Origin: [Clostridium] ultunense DSM 10521
GTDB lineage: Bacteria; Bacillota; Clostridia; Tissierellales; Tepidimicrobiaceae
Assembly: GCF_000511955.1 (NCBI RefSeq)
Contig: NZ_AZSU01000002.1
Coordinates: 751,674-815,673 of the forward strand
Direction: 5' to 3'
Length of the DNA stretch: 64,000 bases
The notes beneath the pieces were generated by a model. It worked only from the letters and a program-made list of their open reading frames with translations. It was not told where the DNA came from and did no database searches. Position numbers and translations under genes: made by a program. Within the stretch, counting starts at the first letter, position 1; each line of letters begins with the position of its first letter. Shown here in pieces: positions 36,206 through 45,935 of the stretch.

Positions 36206-36975
36206 AAGAAAAAAGTAGATTTATAACTTTTCTATTATCCTTTATACCTGGATTATCCCATTTTTATTTAGGTTTTGCTGATAGGGCTGTAATATTTTTA
36301 ATGGTATTTTTTGGGGCAATAGTAGGTGTAACAGGTTTGTCATTCATTACGTATAATGATAATTTTTTCATATTATTAATGTTTGCTTTACCTGTCATAT
36401 GGCTTATAGCATTGTTAGATGCTTTTTCCATAAGAAAAAGATTTGTCCTATCTCAGTACGAAGGTGAAGAAAAAGAAGTGGAAAACAAAGGCATAGATGA
36501 ATTAAAACAATCCAATAAAAAAACCATTACAATGGCTCTATCTGTTATCCCTGGTGCAGGTCATATGTATCTAGGTTATCAGAAAAAGGGATTGGCAATA
36601 ATGGGAGCCTTCTTCTTTACCATATTCTTTATGGGCTGGTTAGGTTTATCCTTATTCTTGTTTGTGCTACCTTTAATATGGTTCTATAGTTTCTTTGATG
36701 CATTACATTCTTTTAGTGAAGATGATGGCATTAAAAAAGAGGATGAGTTTGTTTTACCCAATATTAAATCCCAATGGATAGGGTGGGGACTTATTACAAT
36801 AGGAATATTGATAGTTATAGAACGTATATTATACCCTTTAATTCCTCATGAAATAAGGAACTATATCCAAACTTCAATAATATCTATCATATTTATTGCT
36901 GGTGGCATTAAACTATTAGCTAAAAGTAAGGGAGAAGAAGAGGAGGATGAAGAAATATGCAAAAAAGACGAGTAG
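36202..36975 (+). CDS. Multi-spanning membrane protein with TM2-like repeats
   Basis: 257 residues. Two similar blocks, IPGLSHFYLGFADRAVIFLM near 12 and IPGAGHMYLGYQKKGLAIMG near 118, each followed by two helices, resemble TM2-type domains. Two more helices follow. The start codon overlaps the anti-sigma stop (ATGA), and the 3' end overlaps the next gene, so it is translated with the sigma operon. It is probably part of the signal-sensing or effector side of the envelope-stress system. The exact role is unknown. Confidence 0.78.
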   Translation: MKEKSRFITFLLSFIPGLSHFYLGFADRAVIFLMVFFGAIVGVTGLSFITYNDNFFILLMFALPVIWLIALLDAFSIRKRFVLSQYEGEEKEVENKGIDELKQSNKKTITMALSVIPGAGHMYLGYQKKGLAIMGAFFFTIFFMGWLGLSLFLFVLPLIWFYSFFDALHSFSEDDGIKKEDEFVLPNIKSQWIGWGLITIGILIVIERILYPLIPHEIRNYIQTSIISIIFIAGGIKLLAKSKGEEEEDEEICKKDE

Positions 36976-37874
36976 GAACTATTTCCATGGCTCTTGTTTT
37001 AATTGCCTTTGGAATTTTAATATTCATCTCTCAAATAAGCAAAGTGTCAGCAGTTGAATTGGGAATGAAATTTTGGCCTGCTATACTGTTTTTAATTGGT
37101 GGAGAAATACTTTGGTATAGTTATAGATATAAAGAGGAAGACATAAAGATTAAATACGATATATTTAGCATATTCATTGTATTAGTAATAGTTGGTGTAA
37201 ACCTAGCAATCTATGGGCTTATTGAAACTGGCATGATGGATAAAATCAACTCTATGGTATGGGCTCAGACCTTTAGTTATAAAATACCTAATGAGGAAAT
37301 TCAGATAAATGAAGATATTAAAAAAATAATTATAAATCCTCCTAATTATTCTAATTTAACCCTTAGAACTGAAAAAGATAATAAAATATTATTAGCCGGT
37401 TCCTTAGATATTACAGCAGATAGTGAAGATAAGGCAAAGGAACTGTTAAGGAATGAATATATTAAAACCAATAGGTCTGGGGATACTTTATATATTTCAT
37501 TTGTAGATAGATATATTCACGGCAATGGAATTAATAATGTTTATCCCCGTGATTTTAGCTTAATAATACCAGAAAATAGGGAGGTTGAAATCAACGGAGG
37601 TAATGATTTACAGTTAATAGTAAATAATATTAATAAAGATTGGGTTATAGATAATGTGAACAGGACTAAGATTAGATTAAAAAAGGCTACGGATGTAAAA
37701 ATAACTGCCACTGTAGATAATCGGGAAGCACTAAGGGGAAATGCTAAGTGGAATATTATAGAAAATAATAATGAAGATTTTTTAAATATTAAAGGAGAAT
37801 TAGCCTATGGGGAAGGGAATAGTAGGATAAATATCTTAAATTCTGATGAGATAGTTGTAGATGAAATAGAATAA
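36957..37874 (+). CDS. LiaF-like membrane protein with C-terminal beta-rich (DUF4097-like) domain
   Basis: 305 residues. The N-terminal helices (about 8-27, 34-50, 65-88) resemble the LiaI/LiaF transmembrane domain (ALVLIAFGILIFISQI and FWPAILFLIGGEIL). A beta-rich extracytoplasmic domain (about 100-305) resembles the adhesin-like repeats of LiaF/DUF4097. LiaF-type proteins sense or damp cell-envelope stress signalling. It is the last gene of the sigma operon and ends at a terminator. Confidence 0.8.
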   Translation: MQKRRVGTISMALVLIAFGILIFISQISKVSAVELGMKFWPAILFLIGGEILWYSYRYKEEDIKIKYDIFSIFIVLVIVGVNLAIYGLIETGMMDKINSMVWAQTFSYKIPNEEIQINEDIKKIIINPPNYSNLTLRTEKDNKILLAGSLDITADSEDKAKELLRNEYIKTNRSGDTLYISFVDRYIHGNGINNVYPRDFSLIIPENREVEINGGNDLQLIVNNINKDWVIDNVNRTKIRLKKATDVKITATVDNREALRGNAKWNIIENNNEDFLNIKGELAYGEGNSRINILNSDEIVVDEIE

Positions 37875-37898
37875 TAGATTATATAAAGTAGATTATAT

Positions 37899-37924
37899 AA
37901 AGGATGAAATTTCATCCTTTTTTA
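37899..37924 (+). terminator. Terminator after the sigma operon
   Basis: The perfect 11-bp palindrome aaaggatgaaa/tttcatccttt (37899-37920) runs into T6. Confidence 0.88.
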
Positions 37925-38031
37925 TTTTCTTTTTTATTTTCTTTCTTATTTTGAAAGAGCAGCTTAGTGTAATGGATTTTGGGTTGAATTTACCATATAA
38001 TTAAAGAAAAAATACAATTTTTAAAAATGAT

Positions 38032-38057
38032 TGTAAGATAATTAGAGTTTCTGCGTC
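38032..38057 (+). promoter_or_regulatory. Probable ECF promoter for the second sigma factor gene
   Basis: TGTAA (38032-38036), 17 nt, then CGTC (38054-38057), 22 bp before the GTG start. The CGTC -10 is typical of ECF promoters and differs from the three CGTT blocks upstream, so this would be a separate autoregulated system. Confidence 0.5.
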
Positions 38058-38078
38058 CTATACATAGGAGGTGAAAAA

Positions 38079-38564
38079 GTGACCGAACTAGAGAAATTAT
38101 ATAGAACTTATTTTGAGGATGTATATCTTTATATATTAAGTTTATCAAAAAATAGGCATATAGCTGAAGATATTACTTCTGAAGCTTTTATCAAAGCAAT
38201 TGAGTCTATTGATACTTTTAGAGGAACTTGTGATATTAGAGTGTGGCTATGTCAAATTGCAAAGCACTGCTATTTTTCATATTTACGAAAAAATAAAAAG
38301 TTTACCTTTACAGATAAGGAATTAAAGAATGTAACTGAATTTAATATTGATCATTTAATTATTTCTAAAGAGAATTCAATGAAAGTTCATGAAATTTTAC
38401 ATAAACTTAAGAATCCATATAAAGAAGTGTTTTCACTACGTGTCTTTAGCGAATTAAGTTTCAAACAAATAGGATCTTTGTTTGGAAAAACTGATAATTG
38501 GGCATGTGTCACTTATCACCGGGCTAGAAAGAAAATTCAAGAAGAAATGGAGGTTTATTTATGA
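38079..38564 (+). CDS. ECF RNA polymerase sigma factor (second system)
   Basis: 161 residues, GTG start after AGGAGGTGA. Region 2 includes HIAEDITSEAFIKAI near 27 and WLCQIAKHCYFSYLRKN near 60. Region 4 includes LSFKQIGSLFGKTDNWACV near 128. It overlaps the next gene, a zinc-finger anti-sigma factor, by 4 bp. Its possible promoter has a CGTC -10, unlike the first sigma operon, so the two sigma factors probably recognise different sites. Confidence 0.92.
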   Translation: MTELEKLYRTYFEDVYLYILSLSKNRHIAEDITSEAFIKAIESIDTFRGTCDIRVWLCQIAKHCYFSYLRKNKKFTFTDKELKNVTEFNIDHLIISKENSMKVHEILHKLKNPYKEVFSLRVFSELSFKQIGSLFGKTDNWACVTYHRARKKIQEEMEVYL

Positions 38565-39460
38565 AAATTACATGTGATGTAATTGAAGATTTATTGCCTT
38601 TATATGAAGAAGGGCTTGTAAGTGATGATACTCGAATTCTTGTAGAAGAACATCTTAATACATGTATAGAATGTAAAAACCAATTGGAAGCCATTCAAAA
38701 CCCTAAGGAAATTCCAATGGACACTAATGTAGAGCCATTTAAAAGGATAGAAAGGAAGCTTTTTCAGGAGCGAATTCAAATAATTGCTTTAACTGTTGTA
38801 TTAGTTTTGATAATTGTAATAATCTGTATGGCCTATCTTACAACTCCAAAATATCTGCCTTATTCTAGTGATATTATATATTTAACTGAATATGAGGACG
38901 GTAAAGTTATTATTGAATTTGATGATGAAGTAACTGGATATGATATTAACCGATATGTGGCAAGGAATAAGGAGGGTTATGTCTATCATTTAACTACTTG
39001 GAACACTATTTGGAGCCAATATATTTTTAAGAATAATGCACAAAATATAATATTGAATCCAGATGAGGAGGATGTTGTAGCAGTATACTATTATTCTACT
39101 GATGGAACAGAGGATATTTTGATTCATGGAAAAGATTTACTCAAAGGTGGTGGTGTAGTTACTTTGCCCAGATTAGTTCTTGCATATTATTTTTTGTTAG
39201 CTATATTACTGGCAATTTTCTTTGGGATTTTACTTTTTAGATATCGTAAGGAAGACAAAAGGAAATTTGTATTGGAAAAGTTTTTGTTATTACCCATATC
39301 CTATATTATTGGACATTTTTGTATTAAAGGATTTACAACTTCTTCATACTCGGCACAACGTGATTTCTTTGCAATTTTATTGGTTATGATTCCAATTTAT
39401 TGTTTATTCTTGATTGCAATTAATTTTTATAGGAAAGCTTATAGGAAAGCGAAAAGATAA
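38561..39460 (+). CDS. Anti-sigma factor with zinc finger and several membrane helices
   Basis: 299 residues. The N-terminal zf-HC2 carries CDVIEDLLPLYEEG at 4-17 and H-x3-C-x2-C in EEHLNTCIECKNQLE near 28. One membrane helix is near 75-97, an extracellular beta-rich region of about 100 residues follows, and three further helices lie in the C-terminal third. The four-base overlap with the sigma gene indicates coupled translation. Signal unknown. Confidence 0.88.
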   Translation: MKITCDVIEDLLPLYEEGLVSDDTRILVEEHLNTCIECKNQLEAIQNPKEIPMDTNVEPFKRIERKLFQERIQIIALTVVLVLIIVIICMAYLTTPKYLPYSSDIIYLTEYEDGKVIIEFDDEVTGYDINRYVARNKEGYVYHLTTWNTIWSQYIFKNNAQNIILNPDEEDVVAVYYYSTDGTEDILIHGKDLLKGGGVVTLPRLVLAYYFLLAILLAIFFGILLFRYRKEDKRKFVLEKFLLLPISYIIGHFCIKGFTTSSYSAQRDFFAILLVMIPIYCLFLIAINFYRKAYRKAKR

Positions 39461-39607
39461 TTAATTTTTGTGTAATAATAAACTTATAAAAAATGGAATC
39501 ACTTATCATAATATAGATAAATTAAGTTGCAAATACTGAAAGCTTATTATAAAATTTTATTAAAACAGTTTTTCAAAAATATTTACTATGATAATAAGAG
39601 GGATAAT

Positions 39608-40546
39608 ATGTGTACAGCTATAAAAATAAATTATGAAGATGGTTGTGTTATGGGAAGAACAATGGATTATGAAGTTCCTCTAAACTATAATGCAATCTAT
39701 TTACCAAAAAATTATAATTTTTGTGATGATTTAATGGGTAATCCATTGTATTCAAAATATAAGATATTAGGGATATGTTTTGAAAATCGAGATCCATTGA
39801 AAGACGGCATAAATAAACATGGATTAATAGGGGTTACCAATGCCTTTTCAGGGTTTAATCTTTATGCTAATCAAGTGAAACCAGAGAAGACTAATATTTC
39901 TAGTTTGAATTACTTGACCTATGCACTTACAAACTACAAATCTGTAGAGGAATTGATTGAGGATTTGCCAAATGTTTATATATCTACTAAAGATAGGAGG
40001 GGAGAAAATGTAATATCACCAGATTTTCATTTTATGTTTGCTGATTCAACTAAAAGATGCATTATTATTGAACCTAGAAGAGGGAAATTGATATATTATG
40101 AAAATCCATATGATGTAATGACCAATTCACCGGGATTTAAATCTCATGTTAGAAGACTGAATCAACTTCTAGATTTAGATAATCTTGAAGACTTTAATTC
40201 TGTTAAAAATTTACCAGGAGGCTATGATCCTATTTCTAGGTTTATTAAAGCTTTTTATTTAACTAAAATGCATATTAAACCTAATAATTATAAAGAAGCA
40301 CTTTCATATTCTTATAATATAATGGCTGCAATGACTATGCCAAATGGATTTGTTAGAAACAAAAAATACAATCACACTACTTATACTAGGTATATTTGTT
40401 CTTATGATTCAAAAAATAAGTTACTAACTGTAAAATCTAACACTAATCCAAGGGTTTATCAATTAGGATTTGAAGACATAGTAGACGAGGATAAAAAACA
40501 AGCATTTTTCTTAGATAAAGATTTTATCGTAGAAAAGTTAAAATAG
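39608..40546 (+). CDS. Choloylglycine hydrolase / penicillin V acylase-family Ntn-hydrolase
   Basis: 312 residues from the ATG at 39608. The longer upstream frame is rejected because these enzymes need Cys at position 2 as N-terminal nucleophile, and MCTAIKINYEDG fits exactly. Other conserved family residues are Arg and Asp in GRTMDYE at 17-23 and Asn in VTNAFSGF near 80. The enzyme hydrolyses amide bonds of conjugated bile salts, penicillin V or N-acyl compounds. It has no signal peptide, so it acts in the cytoplasm. The substrate is unresolved. Confidence 0.9.
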   Translation: MCTAIKINYEDGCVMGRTMDYEVPLNYNAIYLPKNYNFCDDLMGNPLYSKYKILGICFENRDPLKDGINKHGLIGVTNAFSGFNLYANQVKPEKTNISSLNYLTYALTNYKSVEELIEDLPNVYISTKDRRGENVISPDFHFMFADSTKRCIIIEPRRGKLIYYENPYDVMTNSPGFKSHVRRLNQLLDLDNLEDFNSVKNLPGGYDPISRFIKAFYLTKMHIKPNNYKEALSYSYNIMAAMTMPNGFVRNKKYNHTTYTRYICSYDSKNKLLTVKSNTNPRVYQLGFEDIVDEDKKQAFFLDKDFIVEKLK

Positions 40547-40609
40547 CAAAGATTTCGGTAGATTTTCATTTAAGTTTACAAATGGGATGTTAATTAATGG
40601 AGGGTAATT

Positions 40610-42298
40610 ATGAAAAAACTGAGTAGGTGCCTAATACTTGTATTTTTGGCTATAATACTTTTTGCTATGCCAGTAATGGCTGAAGGTAGCTCAATTAAGG
40701 TGTTCATAAATGGTAAAGTTTTGTATGATGTTATTCCAATATTAGAAAATGGTAGAACCTTAGTACCTATTAGTTCTATTTCTGAAGAATTAGGAGTTAA
40801 TGTAAACTATCTAGAGGAATCTAAAAAAGTAAGTATAAAGAGTGATACTATAAATATGGAAATACCGATAGGGTCTACTAAGGCAAAGGTAGACGGCAAA
40901 GAAGTAGAGCTAGATGTAATACCTTTTATTAAAGATGAAAATATATTTGTACCTATTGGGTTTATAGCAAAGAATTTAGGTGAAGAGGTTATCTGGGACG
41001 GAAAGAATGAAATAGTCTCAGTTGGCAAATTTGGTGGTGAAGCTAAAATTGAAGATACATTTTTATATTATAATGATGAACATAAATATACTTTAAACTT
41101 CCCTAATTCATGGAAGGAAGAAACAATAATTAAAACAATAGATGGAACTTTATATGTTTATGATAAAAAGTCTGCTAATAGATTTAAAGCAGATGGGGTT
41201 GAGAACTTTGGTCCAGTATTTGAAATAAGATGTAGTGACTATCCAACAGTGGCCACTCTACCTTATGATGGGGATTATGTACTTAATTATGAGGACGGAA
41301 AGTATATTGAAGTTATATTTGGAAGGGACTTTCAATTCTATCCAGAGACCGTAGATTCATACAAAAAGATCTTCAATGAAGGCCAAGAAACTATACAATC
41401 TTTTAGAAAGATTGATAAGGATTCTTTTGTAGAAGATAATAAAGACAATTATAAGAAAGAAATAGAAGTACTATACGATATATTGGATAATTTTGTATCG
41501 GAGGATATTTTTGATAGGGATGAAGTTTTCACCTACAAGAAACCAATATCTAATACCAGTTTCTTATATATGAGAGTTATGAATAATGAAGAAGAGGTAC
41601 TAATTAAGACAGAATCAGATTTTGATAGCAATGGAAGATTAACTAGATATCATCTAAAGAGTTATGGATACGATTTCAAGGAAAATAAATTGAATCAACC
41701 TGAGGCTTTAAAACTAGCTAATAATTTTATAAAGAAGTATATTGATGAAAATGTAGAAGCGACCAAAATACCAGATTTATATCCAAGTCTATATGAGAAA
41801 AATAAACATGAAACCTATGGAGATAAGGATGGAAATTATATTATAGTAATAGATTTAGAGCATGGATTTGTAGAATATTTTAGTAAAATAAATATAGAAG
41901 AAGTATCTAGCAACAAGATATATAGTAAAATAAGTTCATATATGGAAGATGAGTCGAAGAATACTTTTTCCCCATACTATGAATTATTAGATTTTGAAAT
42001 AACAAATTATGGGGAAGAAATTATGAATGAACGGATTGAAGCCATTTTTAACTATAGGATAATTTATAAAAATTATGACAAGGATCCAGACACAGTTGGA
42101 TACATTAAGGATGCAAAGGAAAAGGATAATCATAATTATCAGCAGATGTACGATGAATATTTAGAGCCAAAAGAAATGAATTTTGAGCTAAAAGTTGTTA
42201 TTGATGAAAATGATATAATAAAGCTATACTCTAATATTTCACCAGTAGGTGTTGAGTGGGAAGAAACTAAAATGTCTGATTTTATAATAAATAAATAG
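40610..42298 (+). CDS. Secreted copper-amine-oxidase N-terminal-domain protein
   Basis: 562 residues. A signal peptide (about 1-24, ending AMPVMAEG) is followed by a copper amine oxidase N-terminal-type domain, with GRTLVPISSISEELGVNVNY near 45 and IFVPIGFIAKNLGEEVIWD near 105. About 420 residues of unrecognised sequence follow. No catalytic amine-oxidase domain exists. Proteins of this type in Firmicutes are secreted and probably wall-associated, with the domain as a likely binding module. It is transcribed alone. Confidence 0.85.
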   Translation: MKKLSRCLILVFLAIILFAMPVMAEGSSIKVFINGKVLYDVIPILENGRTLVPISSISEELGVNVNYLEESKKVSIKSDTINMEIPIGSTKAKVDGKEVELDVIPFIKDENIFVPIGFIAKNLGEEVIWDGKNEIVSVGKFGGEAKIEDTFLYYNDEHKYTLNFPNSWKEETIIKTIDGTLYVYDKKSANRFKADGVENFGPVFEIRCSDYPTVATLPYDGDYVLNYEDGKYIEVIFGRDFQFYPETVDSYKKIFNEGQETIQSFRKIDKDSFVEDNKDNYKKEIEVLYDILDNFVSEDIFDRDEVFTYKKPISNTSFLYMRVMNNEEEVLIKTESDFDSNGRLTRYHLKSYGYDFKENKLNQPEALKLANNFIKKYIDENVEATKIPDLYPSLYEKNKHETYGDKDGNYIIVIDLEHGFVEYFSKINIEEVSSNKIYSKISSYMEDESKNTFSPYYELLDFEITNYGEEIMNERIEAIFNYRIIYKNYDKDPDTVGYIKDAKEKDNHNYQQMYDEYLEPKEMNFELKVVIDENDIIKLYSNISPVGVEWEETKMSDFIINK

Positions 42299-42694
42299 AA
42301 ATAATTTAAATGGACTCCAAAAGGTTATGAGAAACGTTTACGACCACTAATATTTAAGAATCTTAAATTTCATATTTAAAAACAAGACTAAGAATAATAG
42401 GAGAGTTAAACAGGAATATGTAGAAAGAAATCTTAACTTATAGCAAATCTTTGCATGAACAAATAAAAATGATATATAAAGGTATAAAGCAATTTTTATT
42501 AAATAAAAATATAGTAAGAGACTAGCCTTAAGTAAAAACCAAAAGAACTTTGCAAAACAGGTCTAAAATTCTAAACATGGGGAAGGATAACGCAACAAAA
42601 GCCTAAGCAAAGATGAATACTTTATTTAAAATATTAGGCAGAGGAGATGTTATGACATCTCCAAAGCTTATCTAAGACGATAAAAGTATAAAAA
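42299..42694. other. 396-bp region without a gene
   Basis: No supported ORF is present. A short plus-strand frame near 42310 reads WTPKGYEKRLRPLIFKN and stops, possibly a decayed fragment that I do not recognise. An 8-bp hairpin ggagatgt/acatctcc (42643-42662) with a TATG loop lies just past the end of the minus-strand FAH gene and may help end its transcript, but has no T-run. Confidence 0.4.
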
Positions 42695-43591
42695 CTATTC
42701 TATGACATTAACTAAAGTGCCAATCTTCTCAATAAAACATTCTACCACATCTCCGGATTTTAAATATTTATGTGGACTAAACCCTATACCTACCCCTGCT
42801 GGAGTCCCTGTTAATATTATATCACCTGCCCTTAGAGTAAGACCTTTAGATAGGTCTGAGATAATATAAGGTATATCAAAGATTAAATTCTTAGTATTAG
42901 AGTTTTGCCTTATTTCATTATTTACCTTACATCTAATATCTAATTCAACTGGAAATTCTATTTCCGATTTATGTACTATCCATGGTCCCATGGGAGTAAA
43001 TGTATCTAGGCTTTTTCCTTTAAACCACTGAACATGTTTAGTTTGGACATCTCTGGCAGAAATATCATTTCCAATAGTATATCCAAATATATGGCTTTCC
43101 ACGTCTTCAGGAGAAATATCCTTACCGTCTTTACCGATTATAATAGCCAATTCCACTTCATAATCAATCTTTTCAGTATAATCCTTAGGAATCAAGACCT
43201 TGTCCATATGGCCTATAACAGGATCGGCAACTTTTGTAAAGTAAATTGGATGGTCTGGAATAGCTGCTTTACCACCAGGTAGGCTTTTAACCTCCAAGGC
43301 ATGGTCAGCATAGTTTTTTCCTAGGCAAAAAACATTCCTTCTTGGATATGGTATTGGAGCAGTAATTTTTACATTGTCTAAAGATATTGTACCGTTTCCA
43401 TTATGATTTATTACCTCCTGGAGATTGGGAATTAAACTATCAGAATAGGTGCGAATGAATTCCAAAAAATTCTCAGGCAGATCTTTTCCAATTTTTTTGA
43501 GTAAAATATCCATTGGAATTACTTTCGTATTATCTTTACTTACTATTCCATAACCTTGATTACCCTTATATATATAGGAAACAAATTTCAT
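42695..43591 (-). CDS. Fumarylacetoacetate hydrolase (FAH) family protein
   Basis: 298 residues, minus strand. The metal-binding and catalytic motifs of the family are present: CLGKNYADHALEV near 95, KIDYEVELAIIIGK near 140 and ITGTPAGVGIGF near 260, with YTIGNDISARDVQ near 172. Members hydrolyse or decarboxylate 2-oxo acids of aromatic catabolism, or act as oxaloacetate tautomerases or acylpyruvases. No aromatic-degradation genes are adjacent, so the substrate is open. It is divergent from the alpha/beta-hydrolase gene. Confidence 0.9.
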   Translation of the reverse strand: MKFVSYIYKGNQGYGIVSKDNTKVIPMDILLKKIGKDLPENFLEFIRTYSDSLIPNLQEVINHNGNGTISLDNVKITAPIPYPRRNVFCLGKNYADHALEVKSLPGGKAAIPDHPIYFTKVADPVIGHMDKVLIPKDYTEKIDYEVELAIIIGKDGKDISPEDVESHIFGYTIGNDISARDVQTKHVQWFKGKSLDTFTPMGPWIVHKSEIEFPVELDIRCKVNNEIRQNSNTKNLIFDIPYIISDLSKGLTLRAGDIILTGTPAGVGIGFSPHKYLKSGDVVECFIEKIGTLVNVIE

Positions 43592-43690
43592 TCTATCAGC
43601 TCCTTTTATTTTCTATTTTTATAATACCATAAATATGGTAATATAAAAATAATAATCGCCTTAAAACATATTGAAAGGAAGTTTAGTATT

Positions 43691-44461
43691 ATGACTCATT
43701 TAAAATCCAATCATATAATTGAAGACAAAATTACCATAGGAAAAATTCCGGCTATTTTATTTAGACCCAAAGGGGCAGGAGAGCTATTACCTACAATAAT
43801 TCTGTACCATGGCTGGAGCTCAAATAAGGAGTTCCAGAGGATGAGAGGATTTATATTATCGTCAGTAGGCTATCAGGTATTAATTCCTGATGCAATCTAT
43901 CATGGAGCAAGAAGCCCCCTCCAAAACTATGATATAGATGATGCTACAAGATTTTTTTGGAACACCATATTAAATAACATAGAAGAATCCCAGAGTATCA
44001 TAGAAGGGTTAATATTAAAATATAAGGCTGATCCAAATAGGATTGGAGTTATAGGGAATTCCATGGGTGGATTTACTGCAGCAGGAATATTTACTCATAA
44101 CCCTAATATAAAAGCCTTAGTAGTATTTAATGGCTCTTGTGGATGGGAAAACTTTAATAAAAGATTTAAGGAATCCTATGAAATATCAGAAACTTATGAA
44201 TTAAAGGAGATAGAAGAAAAAATTAGCAAACTGAATCCTCAAAATAATTTAAACCTATTAATAGACAGGCCAATCCTTATATTACATGGGAATAGTGACA
44301 ATGTAGTTCCTATCGAAAGTCAGCGTATTTTTTACAATAAAATTAAACCTATGTATAACTATAGAGATAGAATAAAATTCTTAGAATATCCAAATCTAAA
44401 TCATTTTGTCACCACCAATATGATGGAGGAGAGTATAGTTTGGTTTTATGAATATTTGTAG
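43691..44461 (+). CDS. Alpha/beta hydrolase (dienelactone hydrolase/YitV-like)
   Basis: 256 residues. The nucleophile elbow GNSMGG is near 117, with Asp in HGNSDNVVP near 205 and His in LNHFVT near 238, making a plausible Ser-Asp-His triad. YHGWSSNKEF near 37 is the oxyanion region. It resembles YitV/dienelactone-hydrolase-type esterases. It is preceded by AAAGGAAG and divergent from the FAH gene. The substrate is unknown. Confidence 0.87.
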   Translation: MTHLKSNHIIEDKITIGKIPAILFRPKGAGELLPTIILYHGWSSNKEFQRMRGFILSSVGYQVLIPDAIYHGARSPLQNYDIDDATRFFWNTILNNIEESQSIIEGLILKYKADPNRIGVIGNSMGGFTAAGIFTHNPNIKALVVFNGSCGWENFNKRFKESYEISETYELKEIEEKISKLNPQNNLNLLIDRPILILHGNSDNVVPIESQRIFYNKIKPMYNYRDRIKFLEYPNLNHFVTTNMMEESIVWFYEYL

Positions 44462-44766
44462 GAAGGCTAATAGTTATAAATAATAGAGAAATAGAAACAA
44501 CAAAAAAATATTAAAAATCTTCAACATTGGAGGGCAGTGAAAACAGAGTTAAATGGATTAATATTTTGATATTAGAGATTGTATCCAGAAAACTATGTGG
44601 AGATGTTAATGCAACTATGGCAATCAGAGAGTTTTCCTTCTGGTTACCTTAAACTTTTTATAATAGTATGATAGTCCTAAATTCACACAATTCGCTCAAA
44701 TTCGACAAATATGGTATATAATTGTATATATATTAACAGAAGAATATTCGAAGGGAGTTGGATTGA
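44462..44766. other. Intergenic region before the coiled-coil secreted protein
   Basis: No ORF supported. A TATAAT at 44717-44722 is a plausible -10 for the next gene, but no convincing -35 was seen. Confidence 0.4.
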
Positions 44767-45786
44767 TTGAAAAAATTTAAAACATTACTATCATTGGTAA
44801 TAGTAGCTATATTGGTAATTTCATCTCCATTGGCTAGTTTTGCAGGTAACGGTAATAAAAATAAAGCTAAGGAAAACATTAAACAGGAAAAAGCAATAAA
44901 AGAAAAGAAAAATAATAAAAATAAAAACAAGAATAATGAGCCTAAGAAGGACAAAGTTGAGACAAGACTTGAAGAAATGGACAAGGAAGAACTTAAAAAT
45001 GAAGATGAAGATACAAATGAAAATGAAATAGAACCAGAAGAATCACAGGTTGAAGGGGTAGAAGACAAAGGGAAAAATAAAGATTGGAAAATTGACAGAG
45101 AAAAGATTAAAAATGAAAAGAAGGAATTAAATCAAAAGAGAAAACAATTAGATATGGAAAAGAAAGATTTAGAAAAACAATATAAGGAAGCTAAGGATAA
45201 TGGTAATGCTGAATTGGCAGAGGAGTTGAAATCTCAAGTTGAAGATTTAGAAATGGAAAGGGCTAAACTAAAGGAAGAGAGAAAAGAATTACAATTTAAG
45301 TTTAAAGAAATTACGAGGAATAAATATACTCTTGAAGAGTTGGATAAGCTTAAGGAAATAGGTGAAAATTTAGAAGAGGAAGATGGAGAAATAGAAGTAA
45401 TACCGGTTGAAAATATAATAATTGAAGATGAAGACATAAAATTTGATGCTCCTCCAATTAAAAAAGGTGGTAGAACCTTAGTGCCAGTTAGAACGGTATC
45501 AGAAGGATTTGGTGCTACAGTAGAATGGGTAGCTGAAGATCAAAAAGTAACTATAACAAAAGAAGATGTGGAGATAGTTTTACATATAGATAGGAATGTA
45601 GCTATTGTTAATGGGCAAGAAGTTGAAATAGATGCACCATCAACTTTATATGGTGGTCGTACTTATGTACCTTTAAGGTTTATAGCTGAAGCATTTGGAT
45701 TAGAAGTTAATTATGATGAGGAAACAGGAATGATAGAAATAGAAAAAATTGAAGAAAATATTAACCAGGAAGAAACTGAAAAATAA
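44767..45786 (+). CDS. Secreted coiled-coil protein with C-terminal copper-amine-oxidase N-type domain
   Basis: 339 residues, TTG start after AAGGGAG. A signal peptide (to about FAG at 27) is followed by a Lys/Glu/Asn-rich low-complexity region (28-95), a long charged coiled coil (about 100-205) and a copper-amine-oxidase-N-type domain (about 225-325; GGRTLVPVRTVSEGFGATVEW, then GGRTYVPLRFIAEAFGLEVN). It has no enzymatic domain. It is probably an extracytoplasmic structural or wall-binding protein. A strong terminator follows. Confidence 0.85.
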   Translation: MKKFKTLLSLVIVAILVISSPLASFAGNGNKNKAKENIKQEKAIKEKKNNKNKNKNNEPKKDKVETRLEEMDKEELKNEDEDTNENEIEPEESQVEGVEDKGKNKDWKIDREKIKNEKKELNQKRKQLDMEKKDLEKQYKEAKDNGNAELAEELKSQVEDLEMERAKLKEERKELQFKFKEITRNKYTLEELDKLKEIGENLEEEDGEIEVIPVENIIIEDEDIKFDAPPIKKGGRTLVPVRTVSEGFGATVEWVAEDQKVTITKEDVEIVLHIDRNVAIVNGQEVEIDAPSTLYGGRTYVPLRFIAEAFGLEVNYDEETGMIEIEKIEENINQEETEK

Positions 45787-45792
45787 TATACA

Positions 45793-45824
45793 AGCCAAAG
45801 GACAAACCCTTTGGCTTCTTTTTA
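45793..45824 (+). terminator. Terminator after the coiled-coil protein gene
   Basis: The 9-bp stem agccaaagg/cctttggct (45793-45801, 45809-45817) is followed by tcttttt. Confidence 0.9.
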
Positions 45825-45935
45825 TGAATATTTGTAGGCCTTAGATTACAATGATCAGGTTTTATAATACCTAACGAGGGTATATGGGGAATAATGGGTA
45901 TAATAAACTAAAGAAAATCTTATTGGAGGGATACC

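Noticed and set aside
42540-42630. Sequence with ggataacgcaacaaaagcctaa, reminiscent of a c-di-GMP riboswitch 3' half
   Set aside because: The 5' half, the tetraloop-receptor pairing and a downstream gene in the right orientation are missing.
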